A DNA stretch of 64,000 nt from Brachypodium distachyon (taxonomy: Eukaryota > Streptophyta > Magnoliopsida > Poales > Poaceae): positions 24,503,584 to 24,567,583 of the forward strand of contig NC_016134.3 of assembly GCF_000005505.3 (NCBI RefSeq). Direction: 5' to 3'. The position numbers were made by a program, and so were the translations under genes. Below the pieces are notes generated by a model, which was given only the letters and a program-made list of their open reading frames with translations, made no database searches and was not told where the DNA came from. Positions 24,751-35,657 of the stretch are shown piece by piece; the stretch's first letter is position 1; every line of letters begins with the position of its first letter.

Positions 24751-27357
24751 TGTAATAGTCCGAGACCATCCTTTTTCCTTTTAACTCTTTTTGACTGTTT
24801 TGTAATTTAATTATCTTCATCATCGTGCCATGCTCATGCCATCATCTGCATACATGCCATGTCATTAGCATCATCTCACATGTCGCTTGCACAAAATGTC
24901 ACTTCTTTGTTGTGTTTGTGGCAGCCTAAAATTATTTTTTTAGAAATCCTATTTTAAAGTTTGACAAATTATTTGTGGGTCTAATTAAACCTATACCCTT
25001 TCTCTTCTTATTTTTCTATTTCGGAATCAAATTAAATATCAAATTAATTTAATTTGTGTGCGAATGTTTGTTGGGCCAAAAACCAGCCCATCTAAGCCAA
25101 ACCCTAACCCTAGACTATTTAATCCCCTCCCTCTCCTCTCTTTTCTCTCCCTCTATTTCCTCCTGGCCGCCACCGCCAGCACTTCTTCTTCTCCCCTTCT
25201 TTTCTTCTTCCTGCCGTGCGCTCCCTCTCCCTTGCGCCTCGCCTGCTGTCTCCCGTGCTAGCTCGCCGCCGGCAGGGCCTCTTCTCTGCTCCCCACGCCA
25301 AGCTCCCCCGGCGCAACTCCTCGCCATCGACCTCCTGCGCGAGCTCGCCTCCTCTCCTCTCTCTGCCGGTGCTGCCTCTCCCCGCACCTCCACCTCGCCT
25401 GGCCGCCCCACGCCGCCTTGCTCCTCCACGCTGCCGCCGTCGACCTGGCCGCGCTCGCCCAAGCTCCGCCTCGCCGCACGCCTCCCCTCGCTCCACGCCA
25501 TCGAACGCGCCGCCCAGCTCTCTGGTCCACCGGCAGCGCCTCCGCCACCTCCTGCTGCTCTGCTTGCTGCTGGTCCAGCCCAAGCCCCTTGTTGGCCCAT
25601 CTCCACCGAAGCCCAGACCGAGCCCCCTTCGGCCCAACTACAGCCGCAAGTCCAAGCCAGGTCCAAGCCCAGCAAGCCCAGGCCCGTCTCCTTTTTCCCC
25701 TTCTTTTCTTTTCTGTTTTTGTAAATTTGCTTAAACCTTGACGTGTGTGCCCTGCTTGTCAGCCGCTATCCTTGCCGTGTGTTGCTGTTGCTCTGCATGC
25801 ATCGTCTTGCTGCTGTGTTGCTGCTGCGCACCTCGTCGGAGCCGCGAAGACCTACATCGCTTTGGAGATGAAGCCGCCCCCGCCTACTTGGCCTACGTGT
25901 ACAACTACTTCCTCTACTCGACTACATCGTCTACATCGTCTACATCGTGACACGCTCGTGTCCAAGGTACAACGTGCGATCGTCCCGTGAAGCCACCATC
26001 TTTGGCGTATACTCATAGGTTGCAATTGTTGATATGCATGTGTTGTATGAGATGCCCGTGATTGTACCGATTGTATCGATAATATTAGTTGCAGGTGCGT
26101 CGTTGCCACCGGTGTGTGCAATCCCGACCGAGTTGTTTGTTTTGTGTTGTTCTCGTTAAAGCATGTGTTACATCTATCCATGTCATTCTCATGCATGATA
26201 ATACAACTATAATGTTGTGTGTAATTAATTAATTAAACTCTATTCCTTGCATATGGAGTTGTATAGATGCTATGTGTAGTGTATTCGGACTCCATTTAAC
26301 TTGGTAATTGTATATCGGATTTACTTTTGGCATCCTTAATATGTCATGCATCATCCCTATATGCCACGCATCATTCTTTGATTGCGCATATCAATTAATT
26401 TGTGTATCTTGTATGCTTATACTCTCCTTCCATGTTGTGTATTTGCTTCTTCTTCGTTAGTCTCCGGTTCCTACGACGACGACTACAGTTGTGTTCTTCT
26501 TCTAGGATTCTTGCTCAATTCCGGGCAATTGAGTACTCCAGGCAAGCAGCCGTTCCTTGACCATGTTGTTTATATCCAATGCCTCTCTCTCATTCTTGCA
26601 CCAAGTTACATTCTCAGTCCTGTCATGATGCCTTTAGAATTGCATAGCTTATTAGTCAGCTCCATTTATTGCCATATGTCTCGTTACTTGTCCCAATACC
26701 CTGTTTGTTTGTTGCCCTACTTGGTTATTAGATGTCATGCTTAGACTGCTAGTCTAGTGTCCTTACTTTGGGGTTCCACAATTGCTACATCCACATGCTA
26801 CTTCATGTATTTAAATTGCAATTATTAAACTGTGATATGATATTTAATTGTAACAAGTCAACGATGGGAGGCCGTGCTCTAACGCATTGGTGATTTGTTC
26901 CATTTGCGCCGACCTAAGGACTGAGTTCTCGTTTTCGCCGATCCAAGAAACTTCGCACTAACCGCTCGTGGGAGAAGATATGGCTTCCCCCTCGACTTAG
27001 TACTTGATCCTCAGCTGTTCCAGGGGCCACATAGTTCGGGCGTTTCATTTGGCATTTGCATCGCATGCACACAGAGATTCGTGGAGACTTGTTGGTGACT
27101 TTGCATTCATATAGGATTGCGGCACTAGTCTGGAGTGGTCATCCTACGGGCCCTGAACCACTACCAGATGTCCACGCAACTCTTGAGTCCGTACGACGTT
27201 TCGGCCGGGCTCTCGTTTCGGATAGACTCAGTTGGGTTGGTCCCCTGGATTAGTTGTGGGGATTGGAAACGTCGTGTTCCCCAATCCTGCCGATACACAC
27301 CTTTGTGTGTTCCTACCTGAGTGGCAATAAGGGTTGGACGAACATGTACGGGTAAAT
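24751..27357 (+). mobile_element. Truncated long LTR of a gypsy-type element
   Basis: It opens with TGTAATAGTCCGAGACC, a start typical of grass long-LTR gypsy elements, and reads in plus orientation. A TATA-like 'ctatttaat' lies at about 25,116-25,125, followed by a C/T-rich and then GC-rich leader-like block, 25,130-25,690. That block gives long but meaningless ORFs on both strands. At about 27,357 it abuts the minus-strand gypsy polymerase fragment, so the right end is lost. No second LTR or TSD partner is found in the window. Confidence 0.55.
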
Positions 27358-28667
27358 TGTATCCCTCAGGGGTGTGTCGGCCATCTCGGGGTGACACTTT
27401 TTCAGTTGTGATACATGGAAGACATTGTGGACATTGGACAGTGCTTCCGGTAAATCCAACTTGTAGGCTACCTCTCCTTGTCGCGACAAGATCTTGAAAG
27501 ATCCAATAAATCGGGGTGCTAACTTTCCTTTTATACCAAATCTCTTCACCCCGCGTATAGGCGAAACTCTGAGATACGTTCTATATTCAGCATCATAGGT
27601 AACTTCCCTATGTTTGGTGTCTGCATAGCTCTTCTGCCTTGACTGAGCTACTTTCAGCCGGTTTCGGATGAGTCTAACCTTTTCTTCGGCATCCTTTATC
27701 ATGTCCGGGCCGAATAGACTACGGTCTCCTACACCATCCCATAACAATGGTGTTCTGCATTTACTTCCATACAAAGCTTCAAATGGTGACATTCCAATGC
27801 TGGCTTGGAAACTGTTGTTGTATGAGAATTCTGCATACGGCAGATTTTCATCCCAATTGGATCCATAATGTAGAGCGCAAGCTCTCAACATATCCTCAAG
27901 GATGTGATTTACCCTTTCGGTCTGTCCATCTGTCTGCGGATGAAAAGCTGTGTTGAACTCTAGCCTCGTTCCTAGAGACTCATGTAATTGTCCCCAAAAT
28001 CTGGAGGTAAATTGGGTACCTCTTTCTGATACTATCTCCTTGGGCACTTCGTGTAAACACACTATTCTGGATATGTAGCGCTTCGCTAACTGTGCGTTGG
28101 TGTATGTGGTCTTTACCGGTATAAAGTGGGCAACCTTTGTCAAACGATCAACAACTACCCAAATGGAATCATATCCTGATCTGGTCCTTGGTAAACCGGT
28201 GATAAAGTCCATGCCTACTTTATCCCATTTCCAGTCTCGTATTGGCAATGGTCTTAGGAATCCTGCTGGCTTCTGGTGTTCTGCCTTAACTCTGCTGCAC
28301 ACACCACACAAGGCAATGAACTCTACGATGTCTCGCTTCAATCCGGACCACCAAAATGTTTCTTTTAGGTCCATGTACATCTTTGTGTTTCTAGGGTGGA
28401 TGGATTAAGGTGAATCATGGGCTTCTTGCAGAATCAACTTTCTGAGTCCTGGATCCTGCGGTATGCAAATGCGTTTTCCGAACCATATGGTACCCTGGCC
28501 ATCCTCACGAAAATCCTTGGCTTTTCCGATAACCATATTCTCTTTTATTTCCTTTATTTCTGAGTCACCCTTCCGTGCCTCTTAATCTTGTCCAAGAACG
28601 TGGGCTGCACTTCCAAGTTGGCCAAGTAACCTTCCGGTACTATTTCCAGTCCTATTTTCGGTACTAG
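27358..28667 (-). pseudogene. Ty3/gypsy RNase H-end/integrase fragment
   Basis: The minus-strand frame 28,380-27,313 encodes integrase: a zinc-binding Cys pair (CGVCSRVKAEH), catalytic Asp in GMDFITGLP, second Asp replaced by Glu in 'IVSERGTQF', and Glu in the HPQTDGQTERVN block. This is followed by the post-integrase region ending in HNVFHVSQLKKC. It is closest to chromodomain gypsy elements of the Tekay/Del type, but the fragment stops before the chromodomain. Upstream (28,381-28,667) related polymerase sequence continues with stops and frame changes. It is cut on the left by the LTR at 24,751-27,357 and on the right by the Tat element. Not functional. Confidence 0.85.
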
Positions 28668-29339
28668 TTCCCGGGTGCGTGCCCCTGCCTCGCGTGTTTG
28701 GCTCGGTGGACAGCGCCGCGTGGGACGCATGGTCCCGCCAAGGCAAGGAGTAAGGCGCGCGGCTCAGTAAACGAGCCGACCGACGGGTCTTAGGCCCCTA
28801 GCAGCGGAGGTGGCGCCCATGCATGCCACCAGCTCACCGGGGGGAGTTGCATGCCTCCCTGTTGGACACTTGTAGCCCATGCATCGTGGCACATGTGGCA
28901 TCCCCTTGTGTATAAAAGGAGGACCCATGCCAACGGTCAAGGGGGTTAGACGGTTGTCGGGTTAGACAATTGGTAGGTTAGTGAGTTGGTCAGTTGGTTC
29001 CAGTAGACAGCCAGCAGAGAGTAGTAAGGAGTACTTAGACATTGAGAGGAAGCCCGGGAACTGGCCCGGCAAACTTGTAAACGCTTGACCCGCAATCGAT
29101 CTCAGTTCAGACAGGCAGGACGTAGGGTTTTACATCTCCAGGTGGCCCGAACCTGGGTAAAAAACGGGTGTGCCTTTGTTCTTGTACTAGCGCGCACTCT
29201 TAGCACTTTGTCTCACTGGCCCCGTAGGGCCTCATCGGCCGTCCCGGCGACCACCTGGTCTCCGCCCCAGACGCCCCTACCGAACCTAAAAGGGGGACGT
29301 GGCCGCACGCCCCTGGTGTCAGAGCACCGAGCGACAACA
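28668..29339 (+). repeat. 5'-truncated Tat LTR
   Basis: The reverse complement matches 45,488 to about 46,220. It contains TATAAAAG at 28,911-28,918 and ends in ...GCGACAACA, after which the conserved internal leader begins. About 240-270 bp of the LTR start is absent, replaced by the gypsy integrase fragment on its left. Confidence 0.8.
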
Positions 29340-29449
29340 TTTGGCGCGCCAGGTAGGGGGCGCGGGAGTGGACAACGTCGGAGATCACCGGCAGCAGAAG
29401 ATCCCATCGGCATCGGCTTCGCTCTTCTTCGTCGACGAGCCTAGTCACC

Positions 29450-30474
29450 ATGCCCCCCAAGCGTGCTGGTGACTCCCGCATAGACCCGCGTGAGGCCCCA
29501 GCGGCGCACACGCGGTCGCACGACGTGCGACCCGAGTCGGGAGCTCAAGAGAATCCCGAGCCCTCGAGGATGCAGCAAACGCAGCTGCCCCCGCCGCCTC
29601 CTCGACTGTCGACCGACAATCGGCCGAGGGGGCCGGCTGCCCCAGTGCCGGGGGCAGTCAGGCGAGCACGCATGGCGTCGCCCGGGCCAGCCAAAGGAAA
29701 TAGTCGCGGCCCGCGGACGCCCTGCGGCAGCGAGACCCGGAGCATGCCGCGTCACGGGCGATCCCTAGAGGTTCGCACCCTGCGCACCCGGAGGCGTCCG
29801 GGGCCAGGGCGGGAAGCAGCCGTTCAGGAAACTGGTTGCCCCCCGTGCGAACCCCGGCTGAAGCCAACGTCATGATGCGGTACGAGCCGCAGCAGGGCAC
29901 ACCGGCGCACGAGACGTGGGGCGAGGAGTTTGAAGCGCTTCTCGCCCCGGCCGCTCAGCAGTCGCAAGGCGAGGGCGCCCTAATAGGCTCCGGCCACGGG
30001 CGGAACCCAGAGCGCGAAGGCGCGCCGCCCGCCTCGTAATAGGGGGAGAACCCACCCCCTCCTCAGCAAGGCCAAGGAGACGGGGGCCCGGAGGGGTCCT
30101 CGAACTCATCGGCCACCGTTCCGAGGGGCGATGAGCGTGGCATCTTGAATGCCTTCCAGCAGGAGGACCTGCGCCCGCGCTTGGAGCGCCCGCGCAGGCG
30201 CGAGGTGGAGCGCCAGCGCACACAGGAGCAAAAAGACGCTCCCATGGGCCCCAAAGACGGCTGCACCGCGTTCACGCGCGAGCTGCGACGGGTGACGTGG
30301 CCCCGTAAGTTTCAAGCACCTGCGCTCGGTATGTACGACGGGACCGCTAACCCCAAAGATTTTACGTTGGTCATGCATGCCGTTGGCGCTGACGACAAGG
30401 TCAGGGCGAACTGGTTCCCGATGGTCTTGAAAGGATCAGCGCGAACCTGGTTGCTCAACCTGCCCGCCGGGTGA
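29450..30474 (+). pseudogene. Tat gag remnant (+)
   Basis: Starts MPPKRAGDSR, the same N-terminus as the minus-strand copy at 45,377. It is Pro/Arg-rich with 'GTPAHETWGEE' near its middle. A frameshift lies near 29,840. Tandem stops (TAA TAG) at 30,037-30,042 follow PPAS, at the same codon where the other copy has TGA. Downstream it reopens (DAPMGPKDGCTAFTREL) into the start of the capsid domain, up to the deletion junction after LLNLPAG. It would have encoded the particle-forming protein; non-functional. Confidence 0.75.
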
Positions 30475-30633
30475 TGCCCCGACAACGAAGAAGGCCCGCG
30501 CCACCCCGCAAGGGCTAGCCGGTGGAGGCGCGGGCTCGAGCTCGTGCCCCGGCAAGGGGCAGGGGCTCCGGGAGGAGGCCGTCGAAGTGAAGAAGCTGCC
30601 CCTCCAAGCCGGCAACAAGGAGCGCACCGTTAC

Positions 30634-31445
30634 TTGACTTTGCTAACTCCACCAACAACACGGCGGAGTACGAGGACCTGCTTGCCGGGTTGCGGGCAGC
30701 GGTCGCCCTCAACATTAAGCGCCTGGTTGTTCGCGGCGATTCCCAGCTTGTGATCAACCAGGTGAACAAGGACTACGATTGCCCTCAAATGGCGCCGTAC
30801 GTCGAAGAGGTCCGCAAGCTGGAACGAAAGTTGAAGGGTTTGCGCTTCGAGCACGTCAAGCGGATGGATAACTTCGCTGCTGACGAGCTGGCCAAGATGG
30901 CAGCAGAGCGCCGGAAGCCTCCGGCGGGGGTGTTCTGTCAGAAGCAAGTGGCTCCTTCAGTTGCCCCCCAGCCGGCTGCCCGGGACGCCCCTCCGGCAAC
31001 TGAAGGAACCCCTACAGTAGCAGGGGTCCATGCCGCTGATACGACGGCATGCGTTGGCAGGGAGATTCCTCCCTGGGCGGAAGAAATCGCCCGCTATTTG
31101 AAAGGGGAGGCTCTCCCGGAGGATGACATCACCACGGAGCGTGTAGCGCGGCAAACCAAGATGTACACTGTGATAGATGGTAGCATCTACCGCAGGCGTG
31201 CGAATGGTGTCAAACTCATCTGCGTGCCGCAGGAAGAAGGGTGCGCATTATTGGAGGACATATATCGAGGCACATGTTCACACCATGTGGCCTCCCAGGC
31301 TCTAGCCGGCAAGGCTTTCCGGCATGGCTTCTACTGGCCCACGGCCCTGGCCGACGCAGAGCGGCTGGTGAGGACATGCGAGGCGTGCCAGTTCCACTCA
31401 AAGAAGAGCAACCAACCTGCCCAGGACCTGCATGTCATCCCTGGT
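30634..31445 (+). pseudogene. Tat archaeal-type RNase H / integrase N-terminus remnant
   Basis: The frame 30,690-31,610 aligns with the minus copy from NNTAEYEGL-like text through RGDSQLVIN and NFAADELAKMA (RNase H active-site regions). It continues to the integrase zinc-binding region HHVASQALAGKAFRHGFYW...CEACQF. After HVIP (about 31,440) homology stops and a 39-bp direct repeat (31,439-31,477, 31,478-31,516) begins. The catalytic integrase core is absent. Confidence 0.8.
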
Positions 31446-31987
31446 CGTGCCGTTGGCGGGCTTCCCGCAACGTGCATCCCTGGTCATGCCGTTGGCGGGC
31501 TTCCCGCAACGTGCATCACTAGGCGTGCAGGTTGTTCGGCCTCCCGCAGCCTGCACCGCACAGTCGCTGTGCCTGGGAAAGGAAATGCTCACATCCAAGT
31601 TTGGCATTGACCCCTTTGTGCCGGGGGCTGGGAAGCAGGAGAGATTTATCTGATTTACTTGAGTTGCTTGTTTTCGTAAGTTTCGCAAAATTTTGCAGCA
31701 CCTCGGATCTGGTAAGAGTCTAACCTGCAGGAAAGGGAGGAATCTTGTACACTGTGGTGCCCGTGAGCTGCCCACGGGTCGCACCATACACCAGTGCCTT
31801 GTGGTGCGGGAGGACCGCAACACAAGGGGCTCACCGCACTCCGAGGCTTCTGAGTTGACAGGTTGCCGCCACGTGTACCACAGTTGCCTGGTAAACATGG
31901 CGGCAGAAACTGCGCCGCGTTCGAAGGAAGGGTGCCACGGTGTGGCGCGAATCCGTCGCGCGCGGTGGCAAGCCCCCCTCCCGCGTC

Positions 31988-31995
31988 TATAAAAG
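31988..31995 (+). promoter_or_regulatory. Internal TATA box of Tat element (+)
   Basis: TATAAAAG in 'cgcgtctataaaaggcacgc', about 0.5 kb after the polymerase remnant and just before the hairpin array at 32,064. The same box in the same context occurs in the minus copy (38,684-38,691). It is not part of an LTR. A function as a promoter is inferred from position and conservation only. Confidence 0.5.
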
Positions 31996-32063
31996 GCACG
32001 CCCCAACCATGGAACAGCTCAGAGCGAAACCGGGTTCGGGGCCGTGAAGGCAGGTGGCGCAAC

Positions 32064-32440
32064 GGAGGCGCGGAGGTGGTGCTTCCCGCCGGCGCTTGCG
32101 CTGCCATCGCGCCCCTGCTGCGTCACCCCGTCGAGCCCACCCCGAGGGGCGCCACGGAGGCACGATGGTAGTGCATGCCATCGGCGTCCTGCGCCGACGG
32201 GTGCACTGCCGTTGTGCCCCTGCTGCGCTTCCTCAAGGGGGCGGCTCCTGGGCGAGGGTCGCCACAGGGGCACTGTGGTGGTGCAGCCCATCAGCGTCCG
32301 GCGCCGACGGGGTGCATTGCCACAGTGCCCTTGTCGCCCCCCTCCATAGGACACCTCCGCAAGGAGCAGGGGCTACCGCGGAGACTCTATGGTAGTGCAT
32401 GCCATCCGTGCCTTGTGCCGACGGGTGCACTATCATAGAG
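32064..32440 (+). repeat. Hairpin repeat array of Tat element
   Basis: Four imperfect palindromes spaced about 100-120 bp apart. H1 32,064-32,115. H2: GGCACGATGGTAGTGCA (32,159-32,175) with TGCACTGCCGTTGTGCC (32,202-32,218). H3: GGGCACTGTGGTGGTGCA (32,268-32,285) with TGCATTGCCACAGTGCCC (32,313-32,330). H4: CTCTATGGTAGTGCA (32,385-32,399) with TGCACTATCATAGAG (32,426-32,440). The loops share 'gcgccgacggg'-like text while outer stems differ. Allowing G-U pairs, H3 and H4 pair completely. A fifth palindrome, GGCTATAA...TTATAGCC with CCTCGCC/GGCGAGG, lies at 32,667-32,738. Confidence 0.85.
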
Positions 32441-33140
32441 ACCCGGCCGCATTCCCTTTGAGAGAGCCTTTTTCGCGCGCGGGTCGTTGCGAGGACGCTG
32501 TGATGGCGCCGGTGCCGGCGCTCGTCGCCCGTTCCGGCCCATCACCACGTCCCTGCCGCGGCCCTCGAGCAGTTTTGCTCCCGGGTAGCAAGGGCCGTCG
32601 CCTCCCTTGGGACGAGTTGCCCTGAAAAAACCCAGGTCTCCCCAGTTGCGGGGGCTGTCGCTGGGAGGCTATAACTTCCTCGCCACCCGTGCCCACCGTC
32701 TGGGGTGGGGCGAAGCCCGCGGCGAGGACATTATAGCCGTCTCGCGGCTGCTCCCGGGGCGGAGTCCTCCTAAGCCAGGGTTCTTCCCTGAAAGCCAGGG
32801 TTCGTCCCTGAAGGCGAGGGTTGCCGCGTGAGCGTGGTGGTAGCATCGTCGTCGGCGTTTGCCGCTGGCGGCGATCCTGCCCCCGCGCTCCTGCCGCATC
32901 CCTCAGAAGATCGTTTCCCTTGAACAGGTACCCAAGATGGTTTCCTACCGAGGCAGTGCCCCGTCCGCACTCTGCCACCGAGCGTCGCGAGACATTGGAC
33001 CGAACGGAAAAGCTAGGTATCTGAACATGGACGCTGAATTCACTAAGAGCTGAACGAAACTGAGCACTGTCCCGCTGGGTGCGGCCCCAGGTCCCGCGCG
33101 TAGCCAGATTGTTAAAAGGGACGCTTGCGGGGGGAGTGCG

Positions 33141-34590
33141 CTCCCCGTGTTCTCAACTTCTTCTTGTTGGGGTGCTTCACTTGGAGTTGAAGTTGGAGTC
33201 ACATTAGCCTTCAGTGCAAGGCTTGAGCGTTGAGAGAGAAACTTGGCGCGAATAAGGTTGTCCTCGGAGGTCTTCTTGAGAATATCCATAGCCACAAATT
33301 CTCCTATCACTTGACTTGGAGTCAAGATATAGTAGTCCGTTCTTTGCCTAATCATTGCGGTGTGGACCTCTCGATGTGGGGAGATCGCTTATATGAATAG
33401 ACGCTTGATCCATTCATCATTGATGTCACGACTTTCATGGTCCTTCATCTTGGCTCCAACGGTGATGACTCTCCTATATAGCTCATCCGGAACTTCTCCA
33501 TCCTTCGTGAAGAAATTCTTACACTCATTGATGACCACTTCAAACTTTGACTTCTGAACACTCTCATTGTTGTCAAAGTGATCACCGATAATCTTCCAAG
33601 CATCTCTAGCGGAGTCAATACCATGGACATAGGTTCTATATTCCAAAGGTAGAGCCTTTTGGATTATTCCAATTGCATGCTCATTGAGTTGATTGTCCAC
33701 ATACTCTCTTGGCGACATGTTTTTGGGATCATGGACATAATAACCTTCATCAACAATTCTCCACAACTCCGTTGATGTGCTCTTGAAGTGAGTCTTCATG
33801 GTATGAAACCAATCAACATAGTTAGTAGAGGTTAGCATGGTGGGATCACCTTGGTTGAACATAGGTGGCAATAGATGGTGGTGAGGGTTATAAGGAGGTG
33901 GTGGAGCCACGTCACTATACAACCCATTACCACCCCTGCCTTGGGATTTGGTTTCACTCTCTTCACTAGCCTTAGCCTTTTTAAGGGCTTCGGCATCGAA
34001 TCTTCCTTATCCAAATCCACTGCACTTGGTGGCTTGGACTAGAAGGACTCGGCAGTGGAAGAAGAGGCTTTAGTGGGTAGGTGATCACTAATCTTTTTGT
34101 CCACACTATCTAGAATGACCTTTTGCATGCTAGCCAAAAGCATTTTGATGGCTTTAAAAGTGAGTGGAGCATTATCATCTAACACCTCGGTTTCTTAGGT
34201 TTTCTCAGCGGGTTCCCCTTCATTGCCGGCCATAGTCTTAAGAGTGGTTAAGCCCTAATTAAGAGATGAGGCTCTGATACCAATTGAAAGATCTGTATGA
34301 TCGAGTAGAGGGGGGGTGAATAGGTGACTAACAAATTTTACTTTTTCTTTTCTTTTCTTGAAAGATACAAACACTTAATCGGAGGGTTTACTAGATTCTC
34401 TAAAGGGAATGCAACCCTAGTATGAAGTGTAATAACCGAAGCAAAGGATACACAATGAAGTAAAACAAGTAAGTAAAGGGGCAAGAATGATACCACACGG
34501 GAGACGAAGATTGACTCCGGAGTTCCACCTTTTGGGGAGGTGTACGTCTCCGTTTGGAGGAGTGCTCTACCACAAAGGTAGAGACGCCAC
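33141..34590 (-). mobile_element. Copia 5' fragment: LTR, PBS and gag (-)
   Basis: On the minus strand an LTR part ends at 34,285 (...CTTTCA). It is followed by the primer-binding site TGGTATCAGAGC (34,282-34,271), complementary to initiator tRNA-Met as in most plant Copia elements. A gag frame with the UBN2/DUF4219-type core follows (33,922-33,389: WFHTMKTHF, WRIVDEGYY, RDAWKII, ECKNFF), an in-frame TAA at about 33,391-33,389, then continuation to about 33,147, where Tat sequence takes over. The LTR start near 34,590 adjoins another LTR fragment. Not functional. Confidence 0.8.
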
Positions 34591-34736
34591 TGTAACATTC
34601 CAAAATTTCAAAACCATTCATATGCATTGCATCCATGAGCATCATGCCACAATTGCATATTTAAATTCAAATTTGAATCTCAAAAGGCTTTAAAAAGATT
34701 TTATTTCAATTTAAACCCTAGGTTTTCACCCAATTT
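34591..34736 (+). mobile_element. Long-LTR start fragment
   Basis: Begins TGTAACATTCCAAAATTTC, matching the start of the solo LTR at 5,904-9,915, and stops after 146 bp at the truncated Tat LTR. It is probably the left flank of the insertion whose right flank is 46,461-47,127, where sequence of the same LTR family continues in the same orientation. Confidence 0.55.
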
Positions 34737-35253
34737 GCATGAGCTACAGGTGTCCAACGGGGAGGCACGCAACTCTCCCCGGTGAGCTGGTGGCATGCAT
34801 GGGTGCCACCTCCGCTGCTAGGGGCCTAAGACCCTAGGGTAGGATTAGACAACCACTGTTCCTTGGATCGGACGGGTAGTTACCCATCGGTCGGCTCGTT
34901 TACTGAGCCGCACGCCTTACTCCTTGCCTTGGTGGGACCATGCATCCCGCGCTCGCCACACGCCCGTGCGGCGCTGTCAGGGGAGTCCCACGCGCGAGGC
35001 GGGGGCACGCGCCCGGGAACCTCCAGTCCCCGCAAGTCGACCCCGGGAAGCACCCGGGCCCAGCGCACCCGGAAACCTCCTCCCGGGAGGTGCCAAAGCG
35101 GGAATATTCCCCGAAGCCCCGCTAGCCCCTTCCGGGCTGGTAGCTTGCCGGGGAGCTCATAGACGCTCCCCGGGATGAGACCTTCCCGGGGACCCGGGAG
35201 AGGGGGCCCACGCGTCGCGCAGTGGTGGTACCACAGGTGCCACTGCTGCGACA
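34737..35253 (-). repeat. Tat 3' LTR, truncated
   Basis: Matches 45,941-46,460. On the minus strand it starts TGTCGCAGCAGTGGCACC at 35,253, directly after the polypurine tract. It lacks the TATA box and downstream half of the LTR, stopping at the text GCATGAGCTACAGG (34,737). Confidence 0.85.
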
Positions 35254-35657
35254 GTAGCCCCCGGGTGTGGGCCGGCATCACCCGTTCCCGGAAGGGTCTC
35301 CCCCTGGTCGGTTGCCGGGCTACGCCCTTAACCGACTGTTGGGCCCCGATCAGTTGCGGGCCCGCGTCCCTTCGCTGCCCCGTGTACGGCGCCGTTACAA
35401 GCGGAGCAGTGGACGCGCGATCTCCGCCCTAACTCCCCCCTAAATAGGGTAGTTACGGCCACTCCGCGCATTACGCCTAGTGATTAGGAGTTATCCCCGC
35501 GCAACGTAGGGTACGGAACCGGCTGTTACCAAACGGCCGAGCGTCATAAAGCCTCCACTGTTGCCAACAGGGGAACAACACTTTGCCCTTTCGCCTCCAT
35601 CCTCTTCCGCATCTCGTATCCCTGCGCTCCTGCCAGCTTCCGCCCTCGCTTTCCATC

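Larger units (their letters stand above)
28668..33140 (+). mobile_element. Internally deleted Tat-lineage gypsy element (+)
   Basis: A plus-strand relative of the Tat element at 34,737-46,460. It keeps a 5'-truncated LTR (28,668-29,339, TATA box 28,911-28,918), the leader TTGGCGCGCCAGGTAGGGGG at 29,341, gag remnants, a ribonuclease H/integrase remnant and the 3' non-coding part with a hairpin array. Compared with the minus copy, three blocks are missing: gag to protease (junction about 30,466-30,472), protease to second RNase H (about 30,633) and most of integrase (about 31,445). No polypurine tract or 3' LTR remains; Copia sequence takes over at about 33,141. Its limits on both sides are breakpoints, not true ends. 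Confidence 0.8.

Noticed and set aside
25056..25741. Several 100-222-codon frames on both strands
   Set aside because: GC-rich leader region of a long LTR; compositions are Pro/Ser/Ala or Arg/Gly-rich and resemble no protein.
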